A DNA stretch of 64,000 bases from Haloarcula limicola. GTDB taxonomy: Archaea > Halobacteriota > Halobacteria > Halobacteriales > Haloarculaceae. Under the pieces are notes generated by a model, which did not search any database, was not told the DNA's origin, and saw only the letters and a list, made by a program, of their open reading frames with translations. Position 1 is the stretch's first letter. Each line of letters opens with the position of its first letter. The stretch spans positions 1,240,001 through 1,304,000 of the forward strand of contig NZ_WRXM01000001.1 in NCBI RefSeq assembly GCF_010119205.1. Direction: 5' to 3'. Shown here piece by piece: positions 25,930 to 34,602 of this stretch. Both the position numbers and the translations under genes were made by a program.

Positions 25930-26747
25930 ACTACCTCGCACGCACCGCGAGCGGGCGGCCGCTGCTCGGGGACGACGAGGGATTCGTCCCGCTGAGCGCG
26001 GTCGAGTCAGACCTCGATAGCGTCCGCGAGGCGCTCCCGCGGGCCGCCGCGGGGACGCTCGGCGACGTCGCGGACGCACACGCGGAGCGGATGCCAGCCG
26101 CCGACTTCACGTTCGGGCCGCCGCTCGAAGCGTTCGGGAAGCTCTGGGGCATCGGGCTGAACTACGCCGAGCACGCCGGCGATCTAGACGAGCAGCGCCC
26201 GGACGAGCCGGCGAGCTTCATGAAGCCCTCGACGGTGCTGACCGGGCCGGGCGGGCCGATCCGCCTGCCACCGAAGTCCCAGAGCGAGCGCGTGACCGCC
26301 GAAGCCGAACTGGCCGTTGTGATGGGGAAGACCTGTCGCGGCGTCTCGGAGGCCGAGTTCGACGACGTCGTCGCCGGCTACCTCCCGGTGATCGACATGA
26401 CCGCCGAGGACGTGCTCCAGCGCAATCCGCGATTCCTCACGCGTGCGAAGAGCTACGACTCCTTCCTCGTCGTCGGCCCGGCCATCGCCGTCCCCGAGGA
26501 GCCGCTGGACCTGACCGACGTGACCGTCCAGACGGTCGTCAACGACACCGTCGAGTCCGAGAACCAGATTCGGAACATGCTGTTCCCCCCGGAGGAGATC
26601 GTCTCGTTCCACTCGGACGTGATGACGCTCGAACCGGGCGACCTGTTCAGTACGGGGACCCCCGGCGCGGCACCCATCGAACCCGGCGACGACGTGCGCG
26701 CGACCGTCGAAGGCATCGGGAGCGTCGATGCGCCCGTGACGCGATAA
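25926..26747 (+). CDS. Fumarylacetoacetate hydrolase family enzyme
   Basis: This 273-residue enzyme has the FAH C-terminal fold. The lid motif GIGLNYAEHA is at residues 75-84. The metal set is Glu126 and Glu128 (AEAELAVVMGK) with Asp157 (VIDMTAED), and Lys175 lies in AKSYDSF. A late STGTPGA loop is also present. The family hydrolyses or decarboxylates beta-diketo acids. In diketo-hydrolase sugar pathways known from haloarchaea and Sulfolobus, such an enzyme cleaves a 2,4-diketo-3-deoxy acid to pyruvate plus a hydroxyacid. The ATG overlaps the cupin stop. It is the last gene before the TRAP promoter region. Confidence 0.9.
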   Translation: MNYLARTASGRPLLGDDEGFVPLSAVESDLDSVREALPRAAAGTLGDVADAHAERMPAADFTFGPPLEAFGKLWGIGLNYAEHAGDLDEQRPDEPASFMKPSTVLTGPGGPIRLPPKSQSERVTAEAELAVVMGKTCRGVSEAEFDDVVAGYLPVIDMTAEDVLQRNPRFLTRAKSYDSFLVVGPAIAVPEEPLDLTDVTVQTVVNDTVESENQIRNMLFPPEEIVSFHSDVMTLEPGDLFSTGTPGAAPIEPGDDVRATVEGIGSVDAPVTR

Positions 26748-26932
26748 TTCGGTCCCGCCGACGCACTCGACCGTCGCGTGGCACCTCGAATCCCCGTAGC
26801 ACCGTTCTCCGGTGCTTTCGCCGTATTTCGACCTTTTTCGACGACAGGAACTCCCGAGACCGGCGGAATATTGCCAACGAATATTCATGCACCAAATGGA
26901 TAGATTGTTAAGGATGCCGGTAGTGCCCACTA
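26748..26932 (+). promoter_or_regulatory. Upstream region of the TRAP transporter genes
   Basis: These 185 bases become AT-rich close to the gene. GAATATT at 26866-26872 is repeated as the palindrome GAATATTC at 26879-26886. The TATA-like tagattgttaagg is near 26899-26911, about 25-35 bases before the start. The repeats are a possible regulator site. Confidence 0.4.
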
Positions 26933-26938
26933 ATGACG

Positions 26939-28075
26939 ATGTCAGACGAGAATATGCAGCGACGCAAATTCCTGTACGGAGCGGCAACCGCTGGCGTCAT
27001 CGGCCTGGCCGGCTGCGGCGGCGACGGCGGTGACGGCGGCGACGGCGGATCGGGCGGCGACGGTGGCAGCGGCGGCGACGGCGGGTCGACCGGCACTGGC
27101 ACCAGCGACGGTGGCGACGGCGGCGACGGCGGCAGCGGCAACCTCTCGCTGCGCGTCGGGACCTCCGCCGGCGGGACCCGCGACGTGGGCCTGGCCGTCG
27201 AACGCGCGGTCAGCCAGACGAGCGACTCGCTGGACTACTCGACCATCGAGAGCCCCGGATACATCGGGACCATCTACCGGATGGCCCAGGGCCAGTTCAA
27301 CGCTGGCATCACCGACAACAACTCCCTGCTCAAGGCACAGGAGGAGCGCGGCCGGTTCTCCGAGCAGGCCGTCGAGCGCATCCCGCACTACGGGTTCTAC
27401 GCGTTCCCGTACAGCATCTACGTCATCGCCCGCGACGGCACGGGCATCGAGACGTTCTCCGACCTCGCGGGCGCGAACGTCTACCCCGCCGAGCCGGGCT
27501 ACTCGACGCGAGCGACGACGCTCGACGTCTGGTCGCAGGACCCGACGGCCGACGTCTACGACCAGATGAACATCCAGAACATGGGCGTCGACTCCGCCCC
27601 CGGCGCGATGGAAGAGGGCAACATCGACGCCTGTATCGCCTACGGGACCCCCGGCGTCCGCTACACCGGCTGGGTGACCGAGATCGCGTCCCGCCTCGAC
27701 GTCCACTACGTCGAGCCGACCGACGCGCTCAAGGAGTCCGCCGAGTCCTACGGCGGGGCCGGTGCCAGCACGACGCCGTACAGCGACTGGCAGCTGGGCA
27801 ACCTGGAGTTCGACACGGACGAGCTGTTCCACTGGGACCTCGAGGTCAACTACACGTTCAACCCGGACGCCAACAACGAGGCCGTCTACGAGCTCTGCCG
27901 CGTCGTCTACGAGAACAACGACGTGGTCAACGAGGGCGAGGCGCAGTTCAACGACTTCGCCAACGTCGAGGAGATGTACGGGTCCGCCCGCGAGAGCATC
28001 CCCGTCCACCCCGGCGCGGCCCAGTACTACAAGGACAACGACGCGTGGGACGACAGCCTCACGGTCGGTGAGTGA
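26939..28075 (+). CDS. TAXI-family TRAP transporter solute receptor (Tat lipoprotein)
   Basis: This is the binding protein of a TRAP importer of the TAXI type, which captures organic acids or amino acids outside the cell. It has a twin-arginine signal (QRRKFL, residues 7-12) and a lipobox ending at Cys26. A tether of about 45 residues made almost only of Gly, Asp and Ser follows, and then the receptor fold from about residue 70 (LSLRVGTSAGG). The ATG at 26939 gives the tidier signal; another ATG lies six bases upstream. The permease gene follows after 62 bases. TAXI relatives bind glutamate, 2-oxoglutarate or similar acids, so an organic acid is likely. Confidence 0.92.
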   Translation: MSDENMQRRKFLYGAATAGVIGLAGCGGDGGDGGDGGSGGDGGSGGDGGSTGTGTSDGGDGGDGGSGNLSLRVGTSAGGTRDVGLAVERAVSQTSDSLDYSTIESPGYIGTIYRMAQGQFNAGITDNNSLLKAQEERGRFSEQAVERIPHYGFYAFPYSIYVIARDGTGIETFSDLAGANVYPAEPGYSTRATTLDVWSQDPTADVYDQMNIQNMGVDSAPGAMEEGNIDACIAYGTPGVRYTGWVTEIASRLDVHYVEPTDALKESAESYGGAGASTTPYSDWQLGNLEFDTDELFHWDLEVNYTFNPDANNEAVYELCRVVYENNDVVNEGEAQFNDFANVEEMYGSARESIPVHPGAAQYYKDNDAWDDSLTVGE

Positions 28076-28137
28076 GCGATGCCGAGCGCGGTCTCCCCCG
28101 GTAACGGGCGCTGAGTGATACACGGATTCAATCAACA

Positions 28138-30129
28138 ATGAGCACACAAACGGAACACACTGACCACTCTTCGGGGTTAGTCCGAGGGTTGGACCTGACG
28201 GTGACGGCGGCCGCGCTCGTCTTCTGGGGCATCGTCATCTGGTGGTCCACGACTCAGACGTGGTCGACGGTGCGATACGCGACGGTGTTCGTCGGCGGTA
28301 TCATGACGGTGTACGCCCTCAACGAGACCCGCGAATCCTTAGCGGAGGGCAACTGGATCGATAGCGCGGTGTTGCTACCGTCGTCGATCGTCCTCATCAC
28401 CGCCTCCGCGTACTTCGCGGCGAACTTCGAGCAGGTGTACCTCCTCCGACAGGGGTTCGCGCTCGAACACGAGTACATGCTGGCCCGGCTCATCATCATC
28501 TCCCTGCTGTACCTCACCTGGCGGGAGTTCGGGAACCTGTTCCTCGGGCTGGTCATCGGCGTGATGATCTACGCCCTCTTCGGGGACGCCGTCCCGGGCG
28601 TCCTCGGCCACGCCGGGATGAGCGAACTGACCCTGCTGCAGGCGACGGTGACGGACCTGTACGGGTTCTACGGCTCGCTGACCCAGCTGACGGCGTCGTG
28701 GATCGCGCCGTTCCTGCTGTACGCGGGCCTGCTGTTCGCCTACGGCGCGTTCGACCTCATCCTCCGCATCGCCATCGTGGCGGCGCGGTACGTCAAGTCG
28801 GGCGTCGCACAGACCGCCGTGCTGTCCTCGGCCGTCATCGGCTCCATCAACGGCTCTTACACGGCCAACGCCGCGATGACTGGATCGTTCACCATCCCGA
28901 CGATGAAGGAGAGCGGGATGGCCGGGCACCGCGCGGCCGGCATCGAGGCCGTCGCCTCCACTTCCGGACAGGTGCTCCCGCCGGTCATGGGCGCGTCGGC
29001 GTTCGTGATGGCGTCGTACCTCGGCGTCCCGTACCTCAACATCGTCGTCGCGGGTCTCATGCCGGCGGCGATCCTCGTGGCGTCCATCGGCATCGCGGTC
29101 CACTACACCGCGATCAGCGACTCCAGCAGTCAGGAGATGGAGTTCTCGGAGTTCTTCGACGACCCGCTGTCGAACCAGGAGAAACTGTTCGAGGCGGTCC
29201 GGTTCGGTATTCCGTTCGGCCTGCTCATCTACCTCCTCGGGTTCGCGCAGTACACCGTGATGACCTCCGCGCTGTACACGGTCATCGCCATGGTGATCAC
29301 CGGGATCACGATCCCCGTGCTCCAGAGCTTCGCGACCAGTTCCGAGGAGGGTCCCGGTAGCACGCTCGTCTCGCAGCTCCGGAAGACCGTCTTCGGCTTC
29401 CGCCGCGGAGCAATCATCCTCGCGCCCATCGCCATCATCCTCGTGGTCATCAGCGGCGTCGTCAACATCTTCGGGACGACCGGCGTCCCGGCGAAGATCG
29501 CGCTACTGATGATCAACATCTCGGGCGGCGTCCTGCTGTTCGCCGTCCTGCTGGGGATGGGCGTCGCCATCCTGATGGGCGTCGGGATGCCGACGGTCGC
29601 GGCCTACGTCATCGTCGCCATCCTCATCGTGCCGACGTTCGTCTCGGACTTCGGCGTCGCCGAGATCACGGCTCACTACACCGTCTTCTACGCGGCCATC
29701 TTAGCGGGGATCACGCCGCCGGTGGCCACGGCGGCGGTGGTCGCGGCCGGCATCGCCGAGGCGAACTTCTGGAAGACCTGCGGGGCGGCCATCAAGATCG
29801 CCGCGCCGCTGTTCGTCCTCCCGATCGCGTTCGTCTACAACCCCGGTCTCGTCGCCATGAACGTCGGTCTCACCACGCTCATCGTCGGCACGCTCGTGAT
29901 GTTGGGTGCGATCACCATCATCTACGGGCTGAACTACCCGTTCCAGATGAGTCTCGGCAAGCGCTCCCTCCTCCGAGCCGGACTGGCCGTGCTGGGCGTC
30001 CTCATCATGACGTACCCCGGCAGGCTCCTGAAGATCGCCGGCATCCTGGTGTTCGCCGGCGTCTTCTTCGGTGAGAAGGTGATGACTCGCGGTCTGGAAC
30101 TGCCGTTCAACAGAGGTGCGAGCCAATGA
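28138..30129 (+). CDS. TRAP transporter permease, fused 4TM/12TM type
   Basis: This 663-residue permease has about 16-18 membrane helices. An N-terminal part (residues 15-130) corresponds to the small DctQ-like subunit, and the large DctM-like part follows, with typical segments SSAVIGSINGSYTANAAMTGS near 240 and GVGMPTVAAYV near 480. Fused permeases are usual for TAXI receptors. Transport is normally driven by a sodium gradient, which fits a halophile. The next small gene starts inside its stop codon (ATGA), so all three proteins are probably made together. Confidence 0.92.
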   Translation: MSTQTEHTDHSSGLVRGLDLTVTAAALVFWGIVIWWSTTQTWSTVRYATVFVGGIMTVYALNETRESLAEGNWIDSAVLLPSSIVLITASAYFAANFEQVYLLRQGFALEHEYMLARLIIISLLYLTWREFGNLFLGLVIGVMIYALFGDAVPGVLGHAGMSELTLLQATVTDLYGFYGSLTQLTASWIAPFLLYAGLLFAYGAFDLILRIAIVAARYVKSGVAQTAVLSSAVIGSINGSYTANAAMTGSFTIPTMKESGMAGHRAAGIEAVASTSGQVLPPVMGASAFVMASYLGVPYLNIVVAGLMPAAILVASIGIAVHYTAISDSSSQEMEFSEFFDDPLSNQEKLFEAVRFGIPFGLLIYLLGFAQYTVMTSALYTVIAMVITGITIPVLQSFATSSEEGPGSTLVSQLRKTVFGFRRGAIILAPIAIILVVISGVVNIFGTTGVPAKIALLMINISGGVLLFAVLLGMGVAILMGVGMPTVAAYVIVAILIVPTFVSDFGVAEITAHYTVFYAAILAGITPPVATAAVVAAGIAEANFWKTCGAAIKIAAPLFVLPIAFVYNPGLVAMNVGLTTLIVGTLVMLGAITIIYGLNYPFQMSLGKRSLLRAGLAVLGVLIMTYPGRLLKIAGILVFAGVFFGEKVMTRGLELPFNRGASQ

Positions 30130-30377
30130 GTTCGAACGAGGAATCCCCGGAAGCGATGGCAGAGGAATCGATGCAGAACGCCGGCGGGCTCGGGGAGATC
30201 GTCCCCGAACCGCTCATGCCGGCGTGGCGGCAGTTCGAGCGCGTCCAGTCGTTCCGCGAGCGCCACGGTGAGACGTACGTCACCGTCCTCGAAGTGCTGA
30301 CCGCCATCGCACTCGCCGGCGGCTACGCCTGGTGGGTGTACCTCTACCTGCTCGGCGGTTCGGGCGCGCCCATCTGA
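30126..30377 (+). CDS. Small membrane protein coupled to the TRAP permease
   Basis: This 83-residue protein has an acidic, Met/Glu-rich N-terminal half that is likely cytoplasmic and one membrane helix near residues 54-77 (VLEVLTAIALAGGYAWWVYLYLL), followed by a short GGSGAPI tail. Its ATG overlaps the permease stop by four bases. TRAP systems normally need only a receptor and a permease, so this looks like an accessory or stability factor. I do not recognise a named family. Confidence 0.75.
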   Translation: MSSNEESPEAMAEESMQNAGGLGEIVPEPLMPAWRQFERVQSFRERHGETYVTVLEVLTAIALAGGYAWWVYLYLLGGSGAPI

Positions 30378-30425
30378 GGGCGCTCGCTTCGGCTCACAAT
30401 TTTCTCCCGGAAAATCAGCGGCTAC

Positions 30426-31898
30426 TCACTGCCACGTCGCCGCGCGCTCGATATCGTGCGGGATGTGGCTGTCCTGTTCTCGCACGTCGTCTAAGTACGC
30501 CCACAGGTCGTCGGCGAACGACGGGTGAGCGCAGTTCTCGATTATCACCTCTGCCCGCTCGACCGGCGAGAGGCCGCGGACGTCCGCGACGCCCTGTTCG
30601 GTGACGAAGACGTCGACGTCGTGTTCGGTGTGGTCGACGTGGAACGTCATCGGCACGACGCGGGAGATGTCGCCGCCCTTCAGGGAGGAGGGGAGCGCGC
30701 AGACGGTGACCAGCGAGTTGCGGTTGAAGTCCGCCGACCCGCCGACGCCGTTTATCATCCGCGTCCCGCCGACGTGCGTGGAGTTGACGTTGCCGTAGAT
30801 GTCGAACTCGATGGCGCTGTTGACGCCGACGACGCCGAACTGGTCGATGAGCCCCGGATGGTTGGCGATGTCGGCCGGCCGGAGGACGATGTCCTCGGCG
30901 TAGCGCTCGACGTCGGCGAAGAGGCGCTCCTGGCCCGCCTCGGTGAGCGCCATCGACGTGGCGCTCGCGCACTTGAGTCGGCCGGCGTCGAGCATGTCGA
31001 ACAGGCCGTCCTGGATGAGCTCGCCGAAGTAGACCACCTCGCGGTCGCCGAAGTCGAGTTCCTTCAGTTCGCCCATCAGCGCGTTCCCGAGCGAGCCGAC
31101 GCCGAACTGGAGGTGGATCGCGTCGTCGAACACCGGCGACCGCTCCATCTCCCGGGCGAGGAACGACCCGAGGTTCGCCGCGATGGCGAGGTCGTCGTCG
31201 GTCGGGTCCCGGAAGGTGTACGTCGAGTCGGGGATGTCCGTCTCGACGACCCCGACCAGTTTCTCGGGGTCGAAACTGACGTGGTTCGTCCCGATCCGCT
31301 CGCCCGGCCCGGTGAGCGGTATCGGCTCTCGGTCCGGCGGCTTCCCCGGCCGGTAGATGTCGTGGAGCGCCTGCAGTTCGAGCGGTTGCGTGCGGTTCAG
31401 CTCGATCACGAGCTCGTCGGCCGCGTCGACGAACGCCGGAACCTGCCCGATGGAGGTCGAGGGGACGAACCAGTCTTCGCCGACCGCGATGGCCTCGACC
31501 ACCGCGACGTCGGGGTCGACCAAGCCGCCGTACTGCACCTCGTCGCCGATGGACGAGGCGTTGCGGTCGCCGAACGCGATCTCGCGTCGGTTGGTCGCCG
31601 TTCGGGCGGCGCTGGAGAACTGATACGAGAAGCGCCGCGCGATGGCCCCCGACTCGACGAGGTCGACGTCGATCTCCTCGCCCACGTTGCCGCTGTGGAC
31701 GACGGTGAGCGCGAGGTCGCGGTCGTCCTCGGCGAGCGCGAGCGGGACCGCCTTCGGATAGCCGACGCTCCCGAACCCGCTCGTGAGCACCGTCGCGTCG
31801 GCCGCAATGCCTGCCGCCGCCTCGGTCGCGTCGACGAGGGGGAGGTCGCCGTACAGTCGGCGTTCGACCGGCCCGTCGTCCGGCGGTTCGCGGGTCAC
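30426..31898 (-). CDS. Acetyl-CoA hydrolase/CoA-transferase family protein
   Basis: This 490-residue class I CoA-transferase moves CoA between short-chain acyl-CoAs and free acids. The catalytic glutamate is Glu364 in VNSAIEFDIYGN, followed by the Gly-rich GGTRMINGVGGSADF strand. The N-terminal half has an SGFGSVGYPKAV loop near 40-51, and the substrate-side FGVGSLGNAL is near 265. It converges with the TRAP operon and diverges from the crotonase gene. A likely role is activating an imported acid by taking CoA from acetyl- or succinyl-CoA. The donor and acceptor are not determined. Confidence 0.9.
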   Translation of the reverse strand: MTREPPDDGPVERRLYGDLPLVDATEAAAGIAADATVLTSGFGSVGYPKAVPLALAEDDRDLALTVVHSGNVGEEIDVDLVESGAIARRFSYQFSSAARTATNRREIAFGDRNASSIGDEVQYGGLVDPDVAVVEAIAVGEDWFVPSTSIGQVPAFVDAADELVIELNRTQPLELQALHDIYRPGKPPDREPIPLTGPGERIGTNHVSFDPEKLVGVVETDIPDSTYTFRDPTDDDLAIAANLGSFLAREMERSPVFDDAIHLQFGVGSLGNALMGELKELDFGDREVVYFGELIQDGLFDMLDAGRLKCASATSMALTEAGQERLFADVERYAEDIVLRPADIANHPGLIDQFGVVGVNSAIEFDIYGNVNSTHVGGTRMINGVGGSADFNRNSLVTVCALPSSLKGGDISRVVPMTFHVDHTEHDVDVFVTEQGVADVRGLSPVERAEVIIENCAHPSFADDLWAYLDDVREQDSHIPHDIERAATWQ

Positions 31899-32195
31899 GA
31901 GGACGCACCCCCGGCGGGCCGTCGAGGCGAGTCGTCCGTGCGAGCGATGCGACTGTCGCTGGTAGCGGTCCTGCCGCCACCGTCCGTGAAAGTGGGCATT
32001 GTCTGGGTACTTGACGGCGCAGCGTCGAGCGACGGACGGAGCTCTCGCTGTCGCTCGGCACCGGCCGTCGATGGTCGGTCGCTACTCGGATATTCGTATC
32101 TGAGATAATAAATCGTAGGGTACGCGTCGCCGAGGGGACGACAATCGGGACGCCCGACAACCACCTATATGTGGGAACGGACCGACGAGAGGAAC
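31899..32195. promoter_or_regulatory. Divergent region between CoA-transferase and crotonase
   Basis: About 297 bases with no gene. An AT-rich centre near 32088-32115 (gatattcgtatctgagataataaatcg) carries TATA-like words for both directions. A second TATA-like element, cacctatatg, lies near 32162-32171, about 25-35 bases before the crotonase ATG. Confidence 0.4.
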
Positions 32196-32981
32196 ATGGA
32201 GACCTACGAGGACGTCAGCTACGGCGTCACCGACGGGATCGCGACCATCACCATCGAGCGACCGGACGTCTACAACGCCTTCACGCGGAACACCGTGCTC
32301 GAACTCAACGACGCGGCGCGGACGGCCGAGGCCGACGAGGACGTCTACGCGGTCGTGCTGACGGGGGCCGGGAAGGGCTTCTGCTCGGGCGCGGACACGA
32401 CGGAGATGCCCGACTGGGACGAGCAATCGCCCGAGGAGTACGGCGCGTTCCTCTGGCTCATCCAGCAGTTCGTCTGGAACATGCGGACGATGGCGACGCC
32501 CTCCATCGCCGCCGTCAACGGCCCGGCCATCGGTGCCGGCTGTGACTTCGCGCTGGCGTGTGACCTGCGCGTCGTCGGCGAGGAGGGCGTGATGCGCGAG
32601 GGGTTCGTCAACGTCGGCCTAGTCCCCGGCGACGGCGGCGCGTGGCTCCTGCCCCGCCTCGTCGGCGAGTCGAAGGCCCGGGAGTACCTGCTCACCGGCC
32701 GGGACATCACCCCCGAGGACGCCGTCGACATCGGCCTCGCCGTCGAGCGGGCCGACGACGCGCTCTCGGCCGCGGGCGACCTCGCGGCGGAGATCAGAGA
32801 CAAGCCCGCGACGGCCGTCCAGCATACGAACCGGCTGGTCGACCCCCAGCAGAGCTTCGACGAGTACTGCCGGAAGGCCGCCGAGTACCAGTGGGACTGC
32901 GTCGTCGACGACGAGCACAAGGAGGCGGTGGCGGCGTTCAACGAGGGCCGCGAGCCGGCGTTCGATCGGTCCTACGAGTAG
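32196..32981 (+). CDS. Enoyl-CoA hydratase/isomerase (crotonase) family
   Basis: This 261-residue crotonase has the oxyanion hole built from the GKGFCSGAD loop (Ala66) and GPAIGAGCD (Gly115). In the catalytic loop the second classic hydratase Glu is not in place. The sequence is GLVPGDGGAWLLPRL (141-155), with Asp146 close to the Asp found in PaaG-type isomerases. An isomerase or hydrolase role is therefore as likely as hydration. I chose the ATG at 32196, preceded by GAGAGGA, over one 27 bases upstream. It forms a catabolic set with the CoA-transferase and acyl-CoA dehydrogenase. Confidence 0.9.
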   Translation: METYEDVSYGVTDGIATITIERPDVYNAFTRNTVLELNDAARTAEADEDVYAVVLTGAGKGFCSGADTTEMPDWDEQSPEEYGAFLWLIQQFVWNMRTMATPSIAAVNGPAIGAGCDFALACDLRVVGEEGVMREGFVNVGLVPGDGGAWLLPRLVGESKAREYLLTGRDITPEDAVDIGLAVERADDALSAAGDLAAEIRDKPATAVQHTNRLVDPQQSFDEYCRKAAEYQWDCVVDDEHKEAVAAFNEGREPAFDRSYE

Positions 32982-32996
32982 CGGCGACGCGGTCGG

Positions 32997-34136
32997 CTAC
33001 CGCTCGGAGACGGCGGGAAGCCCGTCGTCTTTCAGCGCGCCGGCGATGGTGTTGAGCTGCATCTCGTCGGTGCCCGCGGCGATGCGCCTGCTCCGGGCGA
33101 ACCGATAGAGGTGCTCCAGCGGATGACCCTGCTGGTAGGCCCGCGCGCCGACGATCTGGACGGCCTCGCTGACGACCTCCTCGGCGATCTGCGAGCAGTG
33201 GAGCTTCGCCGTCGAGGTCTGCAGCCGCGGCGGGGCCCGCTCGTGACCCTGTGCGCCCGCGGCGGACATGTAGACCAGCGAGGCGGCCGTCTCGACCTGT
33301 CGGTACATCTCGGCGAGCTTCCACTCGATGCCCTGGAACTCGTCGATGGGCTGGCCGAACTGCTCGCGCTCGCTCGCGTACTCCAGGGCCTGTTCCAGCG
33401 CCGCCTCGGCCCACGCGACCGTGAGGATCGAGCTCCCGAGGCGCTCCCAGTTGAGCGACACCAGCTGCTCCTTGAAGGCTTCCTTGCCGCGAGTGAGGAC
33501 GTGGGTCTCCGGGATCACCACGTCGTCGATGGTGAAGTGCGTCTGCGCGTAGCCGGCCATGTTCGTGTACACCTTCTCTATCTCGACGCCGGGGTCGTCG
33601 TAGGGGATGACGACCGAGCCCAGCCCCTCCGGGAACCGGACCCACGTCACCGCGGCGTCGCCGAAGGGGACGCCGCCGACCCACGTCTTCTCGCCGTTGC
33701 AGACCAACTGGCCGTCCTCCTCGGTTACCTCCGTCGTCATCGACCCGACGTCCGAGCCGGCGTCGGGTTCCGACATGGCGATGGAGACGAAGCTCTCGCC
33801 CGCGGTCACGGCGGGGAGGAACTCCTCCTTGACCGTCTCGGACCCGAAGAGGTCGATGGCCCGCGGCGCGACGATGCTCTGCATGTAGGTGAACCAGCCG
33901 GTGTCGGGACAGACCCGACCGACCGCCTCCGTCAGGAGCATCGCCGTCACGTCCGAGAGTCCCTGCCCGCCGTACTCCTCGGAGATAGAGGGGCAGTACA
34001 GGTCCGCCTCCGCGAGTCGCTGAAGGTTCTCCCACGGGACGTCGCCGCCCCAGGTGTAGGCCTCCTCCTCGAACTCCGCGGCGACCGATTCCGCGCGCTC
34101 GGCGTAGTCGCGTTGCTCCGCTGTCAGGGTTCGCAT
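32997..34136 (-). CDS. Acyl-CoA dehydrogenase
   Basis: This 379-residue flavoenzyme introduces a double bond into an acyl-CoA. The FAD/substrate motif MSEPDAGSD lies near residues 116-124. The WVGG strand follows at about 150. The C-terminal helix ends with RRIAAGTDEMQLNTIAG, whose Glu is the expected catalytic base in this family. The ATG at 34136 has the TATA-like catttatga about 25-33 bases upstream. It converges on the crotonase gene with 15 bases between stops. Together with the CoA-transferase they could form a short beta-oxidation-like route. Confidence 0.9.
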   Translation of the reverse strand: MRTLTAEQRDYAERAESVAAEFEEEAYTWGGDVPWENLQRLAEADLYCPSISEEYGGQGLSDVTAMLLTEAVGRVCPDTGWFTYMQSIVAPRAIDLFGSETVKEEFLPAVTAGESFVSIAMSEPDAGSDVGSMTTEVTEEDGQLVCNGEKTWVGGVPFGDAAVTWVRFPEGLGSVVIPYDDPGVEIEKVYTNMAGYAQTHFTIDDVVIPETHVLTRGKEAFKEQLVSLNWERLGSSILTVAWAEAALEQALEYASEREQFGQPIDEFQGIEWKLAEMYRQVETAASLVYMSAAGAQGHERAPPRLQTSTAKLHCSQIAEEVVSEAVQIVGARAYQQGHPLEHLYRFARSRRIAAGTDEMQLNTIAGALKDDGLPAVSER

Positions 34137-34188
34137 CACGCTAACCTTTCGAATACCGCATCATAAATGGTCGGAATCGCCGGCCGAG

Positions 34189-34539
34189 TCACTCCGTGTA
34201 CGACTCGATAGGCGGCGTGAACGTGTCCAGCAGTTCGGTGCGCTCGGCGACGCCGCGGACGCCGTGTCGGACGCCCGGACCGACGATGAACGAGTCCCCC
34301 GCCTCCAGGCGCTTCTCGCGGTCGCCGAACAGGTCGATCGCGCCGTCGACGACGTACACCGTCTGTTTCGTCTCCTCGTGTTCGTGTTCGGGGAAGACCG
34401 CGCCCGCCTCGACGGTGTAGTGGACCTGCATCGCCTTCTCGTCGAAACAGAGCACGCGCCGCTCGATGCCCTCGTAGGCCTGTTCGGTCTTGAACGGGTC
34501 GTCCCACGTCCCGATAGTGAGGTTCGCTGTCGGCTCCAT
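34189..34539 (-). CDS. Cupin domain protein
   Basis: This 116-residue single cupin has its first motif, with the metal-binding His and Glu residues, at about residues 47-57 (PEHEHEETKQT). The second motif, ending in GPGVRHGVRG, is near 85-95. It is compact, with no other domain. The ATG at 34539 is preferred because the TATA word acttatg lies about 24-30 bases upstream. It sits between the acyl-CoA dehydrogenase and LhgO-like genes on the same strand, with its own promoter. The enzymatic or sensing role is unknown. Confidence 0.82.
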   Translation of the reverse strand: MEPTANLTIGTWDDPFKTEQAYEGIERRVLCFDEKAMQVHYTVEAGAVFPEHEHEETKQTVYVVDGAIDLFGDREKRLEAGDSFIVGPGVRHGVRGVAERTELLDTFTPPIESYTE

Positions 34540-34602
34540 GCGAGCGAGTGAGCGGCCAGCCACATAAGTCCGGAGCTATCTGTGCAGGTCTGTCTCCGGG
34601 GA

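Noticed and set aside
27008-27145. Simple-sequence repeat or CRISPR-like array at GGCGGCGACGG units
   Set aside because: The repeats encode the Gly/Asp tether of a lipoprotein in frame, which is common in haloarchaeal exported proteins.
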